This document shows, piece by piece, positions 26,309-35,224 of a stretch of 53,930 nt of DNA; positions within the stretch are counted from its first letter, which is position 1, and every line of letters begins with the position of its first letter. The notes below the pieces were generated by a model. That model searched no databases. It was not told the DNA's origin and saw nothing but the letters and a program-made list of their open reading frames with translations. The DNA comes from an uncultured Lachnospiraceae bacterium (GTDB lineage Bacteria > Bacillota > Clostridia > Lachnospirales > Lachnospiraceae). The DNA is taken from assembly GCA_900314295.1 (NCBI GenBank), contig OMUU01000150.1, positions 1-53,930 of the forward strand, written 5' to 3'. The position numbers were made by a program, and so were the translations under genes.

Positions 26309-26338
26309 AGTATAGCATCGCGGTATCCTGTGCTTTAA
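26309..26338 (-). promoter_or_regulatory. Candidate promoter of the sugar ABC operon
   Basis: On the minus strand TTAAAG and TATACT are 18 bases apart, about 30 bases before the ATPase GTG start. The 195-base divergent region also contains TATGAT on the plus strand (near 26395), a possible -10 for the regulator gene. Confidence 0.45.
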
Positions 26339-26475
26339 GAGGAATTTTTTAAGGAATCGGGTAATATTTTTTCCGAATCTGATCTGTTCCGTGCTATGAT
26401 AGGTTTGTATATTGTTGTTTTTAACCAAAACGATAACAAAACCACATGTTTTATCTTTTTCAGGGAGGTAGCACC

Positions 26476-28041
26476 ATTAAACTTCTGATTGTAGACGACG
26501 AAAATCTCACCCGCACAGGACTGACCTCCTCCATAGACTGGATCCGGCTCGGCATCGACGAGGTCTTTGTCGCCGAAGACGGTCTGGATGGACTGCATCA
26601 GGCCTCCGTTCATAAACCCGACATCATCCTGAGCGACGTCCGCATGCCGCGCATGTCCGGAATCGAAATGATGGACCGGATTCACGCCCTCATGCCTGAT
26701 ACGGTCTTCATTTTCATGAGCGGTTATACCGATAAGGAGTATCTGAAGGCTGCCATTCGCCTTCAGGCTGTGAATTATGTAGAAAAACCCCTGGATATCA
26801 CCGAGGTGGAGAAGGCGGTCCGCGTTTCGATCGAACGCCGTCACACGATCGAGCAGACCAGAAACGCCGAGAGTATCACAGATTCCATATCTGCCGCTCA
26901 CCTGGCTCTCTGCCTGACGATTCCGTACCGTTCCTCCCGCAATTCTGTGGAGGAACTGAGCCGCAGATACTGCATGCGCTACGGATCCGTCGACCTGTTT
27001 CACGCGGCTTTCACTGTTCTTCTGCAGACCGACGAAAAGTTCGACCTGAGCCCGGATTTTTTCTCTCACCTGCAGAATCTCCTCCATGACTTCGCGCGAC
27101 AGCTGCACCTCCATGTCATTGCCGCCGAGAAAAAACCGAACCTGTTTGTCTTCCATCTTTTCCGGAAGACCTCCTTCACCCAGAATACCGTCCGCACGAT
27201 CACGGATTTTCTCTCCTGTCATATCGAAACGGACAACTGGTACCTCGCGGCCGGGCAGATCGTCAGCGGAATCCAGAAGCTCTATGATTCCTACAGCTCC
27301 GCCGCCATTCGCCTTCAGAGCAGTTTCTTCTATAATAATAGGACCGTTCTCTGCAGGGATCCCGAAGCCATTCCATCTGCCGCGGAGAATCCGGAAACGA
27401 TCTACGAAGAGCTGATCACCGCACTGAGGAATCCCGCTCACAGTACTCTGGACCCGCTCATGGACAGACTGTATCAGGCGATCTATAAAAACCCGACCTT
27501 GATCCGGGGAAATATACAGACCCTGTACTACCGGCTTCTTGACGCTATTTTCACACAGAGAAAACAGCGCCAGCTTCCGGATACTGCTACCCCGGCAAGC
27601 TTCGACAACACGCTGGACTCCCTCAACCGCTGTTTCTCCTACCCGGAGCTCCACGACATGCTGAAGAGAACCATCGACGCGTTCCTGAACGATGTGGAGA
27701 ACTACGTGCCGGTAAACTCCTCGGTCTACCTCATCAAGGAGTATATCAGCCGGCACTACAACAATCCGATGCTGTCCACAAAAGAAATCAGTCAGTACGC
27801 TTCCCTTTCCGCCTCCTACGCCTGCACGGTGTTCAAGAATGAAACCGGGCAGACATTGAACCAGTACCTCACAGAATTTCGCCTGGAGAGGGCAAAGGAG
27901 CTGCTCGCCGATCCACGCAACAACATTTCCGATATCGCCGCAAGCGTCGGATATAATGACAGCAACTACTTCGGAAAGGCCTTTAAGAAATATTCCGGTC
28001 AGTCCCCCTCCGAATACCGGGAGAGCAGGTGTTCCCTTTGA
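26476..28041 (+). CDS. YesN-type response regulator (receiver + AraC helix-turn-helix)
   Basis: 521 residues. A receiver domain (1-120) has an acidic pocket in KLLIVDDEN and phospho-aspartate D54 in ILSDVRMPRMSG; a long middle region follows; a C-terminal AraC-type pair of helix-turn-helices (about 420-521) holds NPMLSTKEISQYASLSASYA and ISDIAASVGYNDSNYFGKAF. The start is unusual: AGGGAGG (26462-26468) is seven bases before an ATT codon at 26476, exactly where the family's (M)KLLIVDDE begins. The nearest ATG (26446) lies before the ribosome binding site. It is upstream of its cognate kinase and divergent from the ABC operon it probably activates. Confidence 0.88.
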   Translation: MKLLIVDDENLTRTGLTSSIDWIRLGIDEVFVAEDGLDGLHQASVHKPDIILSDVRMPRMSGIEMMDRIHALMPDTVFIFMSGYTDKEYLKAAIRLQAVNYVEKPLDITEVEKAVRVSIERRHTIEQTRNAESITDSISAAHLALCLTIPYRSSRNSVEELSRRYCMRYGSVDLFHAAFTVLLQTDEKFDLSPDFFSHLQNLLHDFARQLHLHVIAAEKKPNLFVFHLFRKTSFTQNTVRTITDFLSCHIETDNWYLAAGQIVSGIQKLYDSYSSAAIRLQSSFFYNNRTVLCRDPEAIPSAAENPETIYEELITALRNPAHSTLDPLMDRLYQAIYKNPTLIRGNIQTLYYRLLDAIFTQRKQRQLPDTATPASFDNTLDSLNRCFSYPELHDMLKRTIDAFLNDVENYVPVNSSVYLIKEYISRHYNNPMLSTKEISQYASLSASYACTVFKNETGQTLNQYLTEFRLERAKELLADPRNNISDIAASVGYNDSNYFGKAFKKYSGQSPSEYRESRCSL

Positions 28042-29891
28042 AAAAAATGCGCAAAAAAAATACCAGATTCTCACGCCTCTATGGAGATCTGAAAATCCAG
28101 TACAAATTATTTCTGACGATTATGCTCGCCGTGGCGGTTCCCATGATCGTGGCAGGTATCTTCTTCTCTACGAAGCTTTATCGCCTGATCACCTCCGATA
28201 CGCTCCGCCAGGAGCAGATCGAAACCGCCGCCTCCGCTCCCCTTCTTCAGAACCGGATTCAAAGCGTCATCGATATCTACAGTCAGGTCAGAGACACCCA
28301 GTTCTGCAGCCGTGTTTTTTCGGAAACCATCGATACCACCGTCGACCAGGCACTCACCTCGGAAGATGCCGACGCCTTCTCAAACGGTCTCTCCAGGTAT
28401 CTCTCCCCTAGTGGCGTTTCGGCCATCCGCATTTATGTCGATCTTCCGGAGAACAGCACCGTCTTCGAAGGCAAAAACACCGTCTTTGCCTCCATGCACA
28501 GCATCACCGCGACCTACTGGTACGGCATTTTCTACAGTACACATCCTTCCGAGCTGTTCTGTCCTCCGCTTTATCTCAGTACCTCGGAGCAGAAAAAACT
28601 CGGAGACTGTGCCTACGTGCACCCGGCGTCTGTCAGAGACTCCTCGGGAACCGTCACAAAATGCTACATCGCCTGCTATTTTCACTCCGACACCCTCAAG
28701 GACATTCTGACCGGCCATCCGGCCCCGGATGGCAGCGTCTCCTATATCACAAATGAGCGGGACGCCATGATCACCACCACAAATTCCAGGCTGTCCGGCA
28801 TCTACTACATGAATTACAACAGCATCCAGAACAACCTGATGAGTTCAAACGGTTTCCTGGAGAAGAAAGTCCTCGGCGAAACGGTATATGTCTCGTACTA
28901 CTATCTTCCCGCCGCGGACTGGTTTCTGGTGAGCATCACGCCCTCCGCTCCGCTCCGCAAAGCCACCCTGATCTACTGGCTGAGGCTTGTCCTTATCTGG
29001 TCCGCAACTGCCATCGTCGCTGTTTTTCTCGCATATTTCCTTTCCCGCTCCTTCACGAACCGGATCCGCGCGGTCAGCCGGCAGATGAGCCGGGTAAAGA
29101 ACGGGCCCCCTGTTCCCATGGAATCTCCCGCGGAAAATGACGAAATCGGCGACCTGATCGACTCCTACAACTACATGGCAAGACAGATCAACAACCTGAT
29201 GGACAAGCAGCAGAAGCAGTCCGAGGAGCTCCGAATCGCCGAATTCCGCTCTCTGCAGGCCCAGATCAATCCCCATTTTCTGTACAACACCATGGAGATG
29301 ATCAACTGGATGGCGCAGCAGGGCCGCACCAAGGAAATTAACCAGGCGGTCCGCGATCTCTCCAGATTCTACCGTCTGACGCTCAGCCGCAAAGACTCCG
29401 TCGGCCCGCTCGAGGAGGAGATCGAACACGCTTCCATTTACATACGCCTTCAGAACATGCGCTTCGACAACGGCATCGACTTTGTAGTCGACGTACCGGA
29501 TTCCATGATGGAGAACCGGATTCCCCGGCTGACCCTTCAGCCCATCGTCGAGAACAGCATCCTGCACGGCATCCTGGAAAAGGACAGCCGCAAGGGCACC
29601 ATCGTCCTCACCGGCTGGATCGAGAACGGAACGATGATTCTGCTTCTCTCCGATGACGGCGTCGGCATTCCGCCAGAGAAGATCAACGGTCTCTTATCCG
29701 GAAAAACCGAATCCTCCGGAAGGGGAAACCAGATCGCCATCTTCAACACGCACCGGCGGCTGCAGATCCTCTACGGTGAGGATTACGGTCTGCACTATTC
29801 CAGCACCCTCGGAGAGGGAACCGAGGTCGAAATCCGGATCCCCGCATACACCGACCCGGCTCAGCTTCCACCAAAGAAAGGAAATGGATGA
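28029..29891 (+). CDS. YesM-type sensor histidine kinase
   Basis: About 620 residues: a membrane segment near 30-50, an extracytoplasmic sensor region (about 55-300), a second membrane segment (about 310-335), a HAMP domain, then a His_kinase domain (motif SLQAQINPHFLYNTMEMINW, with the phospho-histidine) and an ATPase domain (LQPIVENSILHG, LLLSDDGVGIPPE). It overlaps the regulator gene by 13 bases, so they are coupled. The start may be GTG 28029, TTG 28038 or ATG 28047; all are in frame. It probably senses sugar bound by the neighbouring lipoprotein or an exported glycan. Confidence 0.9.
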   Translation: MFPLKKMRKKNTRFSRLYGDLKIQYKLFLTIMLAVAVPMIVAGIFFSTKLYRLITSDTLRQEQIETAASAPLLQNRIQSVIDIYSQVRDTQFCSRVFSETIDTTVDQALTSEDADAFSNGLSRYLSPSGVSAIRIYVDLPENSTVFEGKNTVFASMHSITATYWYGIFYSTHPSELFCPPLYLSTSEQKKLGDCAYVHPASVRDSSGTVTKCYIACYFHSDTLKDILTGHPAPDGSVSYITNERDAMITTTNSRLSGIYYMNYNSIQNNLMSSNGFLEKKVLGETVYVSYYYLPAADWFLVSITPSAPLRKATLIYWLRLVLIWSATAIVAVFLAYFLSRSFTNRIRAVSRQMSRVKNGPPVPMESPAENDEIGDLIDSYNYMARQINNLMDKQQKQSEELRIAEFRSLQAQINPHFLYNTMEMINWMAQQGRTKEINQAVRDLSRFYRLTLSRKDSVGPLEEEIEHASIYIRLQNMRFDNGIDFVVDVPDSMMENRIPRLTLQPIVENSILHGILEKDSRKGTIVLTGWIENGTMILLLSDDGVGIPPEKINGLLSGKTESSGRGNQIAIFNTHRRLQILYGEDYGLHYSSTLGEGTEVEIRIPAYTDPAQLPPKKGNG

Positions 29892-29954
29892 GCCGGGCGA
29901 CGATTCTGGTGAATTCTTCATTTCCGCCGCCAAACGCCGCTCGAATACCGTGTG

Positions 29955-29996
29955 TCGGGCGACGATTCTGAAGAATTCTTGATTCCAGTCGCCCGA
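29955..29996. terminator. Hairpin between convergent kinase and hydantoinase-like genes
   Basis: TCGGGCGAC (29955-29963) pairs with GTCGCCCGA (29988-29996). A partial copy CGGGCGACGATTCTG lies upstream at about 29896. The T-run is weak on both strands (ATCAATATTTAT on plus), so termination is probable rather than certain. Confidence 0.55.
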
Positions 29997-30036
29997 TCAA
30001 TATTTATAATATTAAAGTCAGGCAACATGACACGAT

Positions 30037-32292
30037 TTACGATCTTCCCGGAACCTGGAACAGCCCGGAGGCGACGGCTTCCACCACCGTCTCGAAGAAG
30101 ACGTCCGGACCGACAGCCGAAGACGTCCGAATCTCCCGCTTCAAGACCCGCATCTCCGGATTCTCACCGGCACCTTGACGGAGGGCTTCTTCTGCCGCCT
30201 GCTTCCTCGCTATTTTCTCCGCGTACCGTTCCGCATCTTCATAATGCTCAAATTTATGTTTTCCGTTTCCGTCGGTGACCGAAAATCCGTCCGGAACCGC
30301 TCCCTGATAATCCGCCTTCACATGAACACGGACTCGCGCGCAAACCTTTCCGGCAATTGCCCCAAGCGCGTTGGCCACACCGGCATACGGTTGAATGACC
30401 GCTCTCGTTCCGAGGTATCTTGCAACCGTCGGAAGGAAGATATGCACCGGGGCCCCGACCCCGATGATCGGAAGGTCCGTGTGAATCCTCATCCCCGCCC
30501 AGTCCTCTGCTTTGCCTTTCCGCGCCTCCTCAAAGGACCAGTCGATCATCTTCTTGACCCCCTCCTGTTCCAGGTAACGCCGATGGCCGGGATGCTGCTG
30601 CGCCAGCAGGATCTCAACGATTCTGCGGTACATCTTCTTCTCTACCAAACGATATACCTCGTCCGCTACAATCTTTTCCGACAGTGTCTCATCTGTCGTT
30701 TCATCCCTCACAGCTTCTTCCGAATCTGTCTCGGCGTCCATTCCGCCATTCCTGATCTTCGTTCCTGCAGATCCTGCGCTTTTCTCCATCGCCGGAGCCT
30801 TACCGTCTCTCTCCGCATCCGTCTGGTCATCCCGCTCCGAACCTACCGATTTCCTGTGTCCCTGTATGCGATAATATTCCGGGTCCGTATTCTGAACCAG
30901 GAATCGCACCGCCTCGCGAACCGCTTTTGCGGAGTCTTCTCCGTACAGATCGATGTCTCCTTTCAGAACCATCATGTCTGTCGGGGTCAGCCCGCTGCGC
31001 ATGATCACACCTTCCGCCTCCAGCCTTTCCGTCCCCGTCTTGTATACACTCTCTCCGGCAGCATCCGCAAAATCCTCCAGAATCAGCGGGCCGTTCCGCA
31101 GCGCTTCGCAGATGCGGATTTCCTCAGGTGTATACCGGTCCCGAAGCTCCGCATCGTCCAGGATGTTGTTCTGCAAGACAAAAAATTCATGCAGCATCCG
31201 CGTATGCCTTTTCCCGGATTCCGCCAGCAGCTGAAGCCTCCGGATGATTCTCTCCTTTTGCTCCGGAAACATCATGGCCAGAGATGAAAGCGGAATCACC
31301 CGCTCTTTTCCGAGACGGATTCTTCCGTTTTCAAACAGAACTTCACTGTCTCCTCCGAGCAGAGTCGTATCGACATAGAGTCCCTTGACAGTCGTCCTCC
31401 ACTGCCCGATCGAGATTCCGTGATCCGCCAGCACCGGTTCTCCCTCCCGGATCAGTGCGATATCTGTAGTTGTTCCGCCCATATCCACGAGAATCCCGTC
31501 CGGCTCTCCCGAAATCACACTCCCGCCGACGGCACTCGCCGCAGGTCCGGACAGCAGCGTCTCTACTGGCCTCTCACACGCCGCGGCCTCCGCCATCTGA
31601 TTTCCGTTTCCGGCAACAACCGCAATCGGCATCTTCAGGTTCCGCTCCGCCAGCGCCTTGCGGACAGCATCTAAGAAATCCGTAATGATCGGAATCAGAC
31701 GGGCATTCAGAAGGGTGCCGGCCCCTCTTCGCAGAACATCCACGTCATGGAACATATTCCACGCCGTCGTGACCTGAAAGCCCTCCGCCTTCAGAATCTT
31801 CTCGGCCTCCTGCTCAAACCGTCCGCCGTTTGCGTCCGGATAGATCTGCGTAATTCCGACCGCTCTGCAGCCCCGGAACCACTCTGGTCCCTTCTCCTTC
31901 AATTTCTCCCAGTCCGGATCCTCCGGTTCATCAAATAAATGCTCCGGTTTTCCGTCGATGAACACCAGCTGGCTCAGGTCCCGGAATCCGTAGGATCCGT
32001 ATACCTGATCCAGATTGCTCATGGATTCCGGATTCATGCCGATCATCAGGCACTTCGCCCGTCCTCCCTTGTTCTCCAGGCAGGCATTTGTGGCAAGCGT
32101 CGTGGAAAGCGCCAGAAGCTCCGCCTGGTGGATATAGCTCTGATCCATGCTGTCCAGTGCCCTGAGAATGCACACCTCCAGATGGTCCTTCGTCGTCGGC
32201 GTCTTTCCCGATCCGAGTACCCTGCCGCTTTCCGTGTCATATACAACGATATCCGTATAGGTCCCGCCGGTATCTATTCCTATTCCGATCAT
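30037..32292 (-). CDS. Hydantoinase/oxoprolinase family (HyuA-like ASKHA) protein
   Basis: 751 residues of the hydantoinase A/5-oxoprolinase type, with phosphate-binding loops GIDTGGTYTDIVVYD (5-19) and LVDMGGTTTDIALI. Residues about 465-555 are a charged, low-complexity insertion rich in Glu, Asp, Lys and Ala. Family enzymes open cyclic amides with ATP, but members next to corrinoid methyltransferase genes have no assigned reaction. It follows the RACo-type activator by 133 bases on the same strand, so a role linked to corrinoid activation or substrate handling is plausible. No HyuB partner is seen. Confidence 0.82.
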   Translation of the reverse strand: MIGIGIDTGGTYTDIVVYDTESGRVLGSGKTPTTKDHLEVCILRALDSMDQSYIHQAELLALSTTLATNACLENKGGRAKCLMIGMNPESMSNLDQVYGSYGFRDLSQLVFIDGKPEHLFDEPEDPDWEKLKEKGPEWFRGCRAVGITQIYPDANGGRFEQEAEKILKAEGFQVTTAWNMFHDVDVLRRGAGTLLNARLIPIITDFLDAVRKALAERNLKMPIAVVAGNGNQMAEAAACERPVETLLSGPAASAVGGSVISGEPDGILVDMGGTTTDIALIREGEPVLADHGISIGQWRTTVKGLYVDTTLLGGDSEVLFENGRIRLGKERVIPLSSLAMMFPEQKERIIRRLQLLAESGKRHTRMLHEFFVLQNNILDDAELRDRYTPEEIRICEALRNGPLILEDFADAAGESVYKTGTERLEAEGVIMRSGLTPTDMMVLKGDIDLYGEDSAKAVREAVRFLVQNTDPEYYRIQGHRKSVGSERDDQTDAERDGKAPAMEKSAGSAGTKIRNGGMDAETDSEEAVRDETTDETLSEKIVADEVYRLVEKKMYRRIVEILLAQQHPGHRRYLEQEGVKKMIDWSFEEARKGKAEDWAGMRIHTDLPIIGVGAPVHIFLPTVARYLGTRAVIQPYAGVANALGAIAGKVCARVRVHVKADYQGAVPDGFSVTDGNGKHKFEHYEDAERYAEKIARKQAAEEALRQGAGENPEMRVLKREIRTSSAVGPDVFFETVVEAVASGLFQVPGRS

Positions 32293-32425
32293 ATTATGAA
32301 AAATTCCTTCTCTGTTTTTTGGCGCTGTCCGTCATCTAACGATCCCGGACATTTTATTCCCTCATATTTTCTTTCATCGCATCTGCTCTTATCTGCTTAT
32401 ACAGGAGTTTCCGATCTTCAGACAG

Positions 32426-34210
32426 TTATTCATCTTCCACCGCGCGCTCAAACTCCAGTTTATCCACAAAGACGTCCTGGAAGCTGCTCTCTGAGGCAAG
32501 CTCAATGAATTCGGTTTCCTCCGACAGCCTGCAGGCATACTCGAACTCTCCCCGGTTCACTGTAGCAAGCTTTGCGCCTTCCCCGGCAGCATTTCCCACC
32601 GTCTTAATTCTATCATGAAGCTCATAAGGGATCATTCCGATCTCGCAGGCACTTCCGGAATCCATATAATTCCCAAACGCTCCCGCCAGAAGAACCTGCC
32701 GGATATCCCCGGTTTTCTTCCCCAGCTTCTCCGTCAGAATCTGAATACCCGCGGCAATTGCCCCCTTGGCCAGCTGAACCTCCCTCACATCCTTCTGTGT
32801 CAGATAGATGTCGTCTCCCGTTGCGCTCTCCGCGCCGCTTACCAGAAGAAAGGCCGGCTGTCCGTGAACGGTGATTATTCTGTTCTTCAGTTTCTGCGCC
32901 AGAGGATCCTCCAGATCCTCCGGATCCCGGAAGGCGCCGTAATTATTGATGAAGCCGTGACGGATCAGAAAGGCAAGGGTGTCGATCAAGCCGGAGCCGC
33001 AGATACCGACGGGCTTCGCATCTCCAACGATCTCCAGAGAAAAACCATCGTCCGACTCCCGCAGATGGCTCACCGCGCCATCCGCTCCGCGCATGCCACA
33101 TTCGATTTTTGCCCCCTCGAAGGCGGGTCCCGCCGCGGTCGATGTCGTAAGCATTTTTCTCCGGTCTCCCAGGACCATCTCTCCGTTCGTTCCGATGTCT
33201 ACCATCAGAGTCAGTTCCTCCAGACGGTCAAAGGACGCGGAAACCATGCAGCCGATCGTATCCGCTCCGACAAATCCTGCAATGTTCGGAAGCAGAAGCA
33301 CCACGCCCTGCTTCTCGCGCGCCTTTTCCGCACGCCTCATATCCCGGCTGATCAGGAATCGTTCCTTGCTGCCTTCATTCGCTGAAATTTCCTTTTCCAG
33401 CTCAAAGCTCCGGATTTTACCGTCCTTTTCCTCTTTCGGGCAGCACGGTCCGAACCGCAGCCCGGTTTCCTCCGCCGTCAGAACCATCCCTCTCCGAACC
33501 GCCGGTACATAGGGCGCATGCACCAGGCTGTCCGGGGAGATTCCGAGAAAGAGATGATGCATACAGGTATTGCCGACCACTGCCGTCTGCAAGATATCCT
33601 CCGGGCTCACTCCCGCTTTGTCTGCCGCCTCCCGGATCAGACCGTTCATAGCCGCCACAATACAAGCTCTCAATTCACGGCCACCTTCTTCTCCGTGCTC
33701 CAGCACATAATTGGCCCTGGAAATCACATCGGCGCCGAACGCATGCTGCGGGTTCATGCGGCTGGCGACGGACAGCGTCCTTCCGGTACGTCCGTCCAGA
33801 AGATATCCGACAACCGTGGTCGTACCGATGTCAAAGGCCATCAGGCAGAACGGAACGCCACCTTGTCCGGATTCCCCGCCTTTCCCCGGTTTCTTGTCCT
33901 CGCCCGGAAAAACCCCCGGCTCCACCGGAACCGTCCGGGTCAGTCCGTCCGACAATATTTTCCGCACCTTTTCCTGATACATCGTATCGACGGTCATGCT
34001 GCTGTCAATCCATGTCTGACATGCCAGGACCACACCGGTTTTCTTTCCCTTTACGATATCTACTTTGCATTTTCCGCACTTCCCGTTTCCGCCGCAGGGA
34101 GCGTCCGGTTCCAGCCCTGCCATTCTCTCCGCTTCCAGAATAGTCGTACCCGCATCAACCTCGATCTCCTTGTTCTGCGGACGAAAACAGATTCTGTACT
34201 TTTCTGCCAT
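32426..34210 (-). CDS. Reductive activator of corrinoid protein (RACo-type, 2Fe-2S + ASKHA)
   Basis: 594 residues. The N-terminal ferredoxin-type domain has four cluster cysteines, C39, C45, C48 and C64 (PCGGNGKCGKCKV then LACQ). The C-terminal DUF4445/ASKHA domain holds FDIGTTTVVGYLLDG, VDIGTNGEMVLGDR, GSGLIDTLAFL and LLAGAFGNYMD. RACo proteins use ATP and a low-potential electron to reduce inactive Co(II) corrinoid back to Co(I). It is just downstream of the corrinoid protein gene, past a terminator and repeat A copy, so it may be made at a lower level. Confidence 0.9.
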   Translation of the reverse strand: MAEKYRICFRPQNKEIEVDAGTTILEAERMAGLEPDAPCGGNGKCGKCKVDIVKGKKTGVVLACQTWIDSSMTVDTMYQEKVRKILSDGLTRTVPVEPGVFPGEDKKPGKGGESGQGGVPFCLMAFDIGTTTVVGYLLDGRTGRTLSVASRMNPQHAFGADVISRANYVLEHGEEGGRELRACIVAAMNGLIREAADKAGVSPEDILQTAVVGNTCMHHLFLGISPDSLVHAPYVPAVRRGMVLTAEETGLRFGPCCPKEEKDGKIRSFELEKEISANEGSKERFLISRDMRRAEKAREKQGVVLLLPNIAGFVGADTIGCMVSASFDRLEELTLMVDIGTNGEMVLGDRRKMLTTSTAAGPAFEGAKIECGMRGADGAVSHLRESDDGFSLEIVGDAKPVGICGSGLIDTLAFLIRHGFINNYGAFRDPEDLEDPLAQKLKNRIITVHGQPAFLLVSGAESATGDDIYLTQKDVREVQLAKGAIAAGIQILTEKLGKKTGDIRQVLLAGAFGNYMDSGSACEIGMIPYELHDRIKTVGNAAGEGAKLATVNRGEFEYACRLSEETEFIELASESSFQDVFVDKLEFERAVEDE

Positions 34211-34284
34211 GAACTATCACCTCTTCCTCAAAACGCTGTCCTTTTATCCGACTGATTTCTGCTCACACCGATCCTCTTCCGTCA

Positions 34285-34380
34285 ACGAGATAAAACACGC
34301 TGCGCGAGTTTTATCTCGCTATCGCGACGCTCGCCGCACATGAATACTTCGCATTCGGCTGCGGCTCACTGTTCGCGTAA
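34285..34380 (-). repeat. Repeat A copy
   Basis: Near-consensus (one change, ACATGAATAC). It sits between the corrinoid-protein terminator and the RACo gene start, in the common orientation. Confidence 0.87.
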
Positions 34381-34385
34381 GAAAA

Positions 34386-34423
34386 GGGGCCGGCGCATCT
34401 GATCTTTATCGTGCACCGGCCCC
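34386..34423 (-). terminator. Intrinsic terminator after the corrinoid protein gene
   Basis: GGGGCCGGCGC pairs with GTGCACCGGCCCC with small internal differences; on the minus strand it is followed by TTTTCTTACG, leading straight into repeat A. It divides the methyltransferase/corrinoid pair from the RACo/hydantoinase-like pair. Confidence 0.8.
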
Positions 34424-34447
34424 GTATCCCTGTTCTTATTGAATTCT

Positions 34448-35089
34448 TTATTCTGCGCCAACCAGTTTCTTTGCAAGCTCAGCTGCAGAAGCGGCGTCCT
34501 CGGAATATCCGTCAGCACCGATTTCATCTGCGAACTCCTGTGTGATAGGAGCTCCGCCGACCATAACCTTGATGTTGCTGCGGAACGGAGCGCCGTTCAG
34601 TGCGGCAACGGTATCTCTCAGTGACGGCATTGTGGTTGTCAGAAGAGCCGACAGTGCAACGATCTTTGTATCCGGATTCTCGTTGACCGCCTCGATGATC
34701 TTGTCGATCTGTACATCAACGCCCAGATCAATTACGGTGAATCCTGCGGACTCAATCATCATGGCAACAAGGTTCTTGCCGATATCATGAAGGTCACCTG
34801 CTACCGTAGCAATGATAACCTTTCCGAGCTTTCCGGCAGCGCCTGTTGCAAGGTGGGGTTTCAGAACCTCTACGCCTGCCTTCATAGCCTTTGCAGCTAC
34901 CAGCATCTCCGGAACGAAGATCTCATTGTTCTTGAACTTCTCTCCGACAATACCCATGGTATCGATCATACCCTTCTGCAGGATATCATTCGGGTCAATT
35001 CCCTCATCCAGTGCAGCCTGAACCGCTGCCGGAACCTTCTTGGAACGTCCATGCTCAACCAGATTAGCAACTTCTTCAATACTTCCCAT
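34448..35089 (-). CDS. Corrinoid (B12-binding) methyl-carrier protein
   Basis: 213 residues. An N-terminal four-helix cap (about 1-85; KNNEIFVPEMLVAAKAM) precedes a Rossmann-type B12 domain with the lower-ligand motif GDLHDIGKNLV (D99, H101, G104). It carries a methyl group on cobalt between a substrate methyltransferase and a methyl-accepting methyltransferase, as MtgC/MttC-type proteins do. It is 135 bases after the methyltetrahydrofolate methyltransferase on the same strand. The substrate-specific MttB-family partner is not in the window. Confidence 0.93.
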   Translation of the reverse strand: MGSIEEVANLVEHGRSKKVPAAVQAALDEGIDPNDILQKGMIDTMGIVGEKFKNNEIFVPEMLVAAKAMKAGVEVLKPHLATGAAGKLGKVIIATVAGDLHDIGKNLVAMMIESAGFTVIDLGVDVQIDKIIEAVNENPDTKIVALSALLTTTMPSLRDTVAALNGAPFRSNIKVMVGGAPITQEFADEIGADGYSEDAASAAELAKKLVGAE

Positions 35090-35224
35090 TGTAAAATCCT
35101 CCGCTTTTTATTTATTGTGTTTTATATTCATTCCGCAATCACAGGCCTCTTTTCCGAAAGAAACGCTGTGCAATGAATATCATGATGTGGTGCCCCCAGA
35201 GGGCATATAGGTTTATCCTTCTTC

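Noticed and set aside
26335..28074. A 579-codon open frame antisense to the response regulator gene
   Set aside because: It is a mirror frame of a high-GC coding region. Its translation has no recognisable domain, while the opposite strand encodes a complete receiver plus AraC protein.
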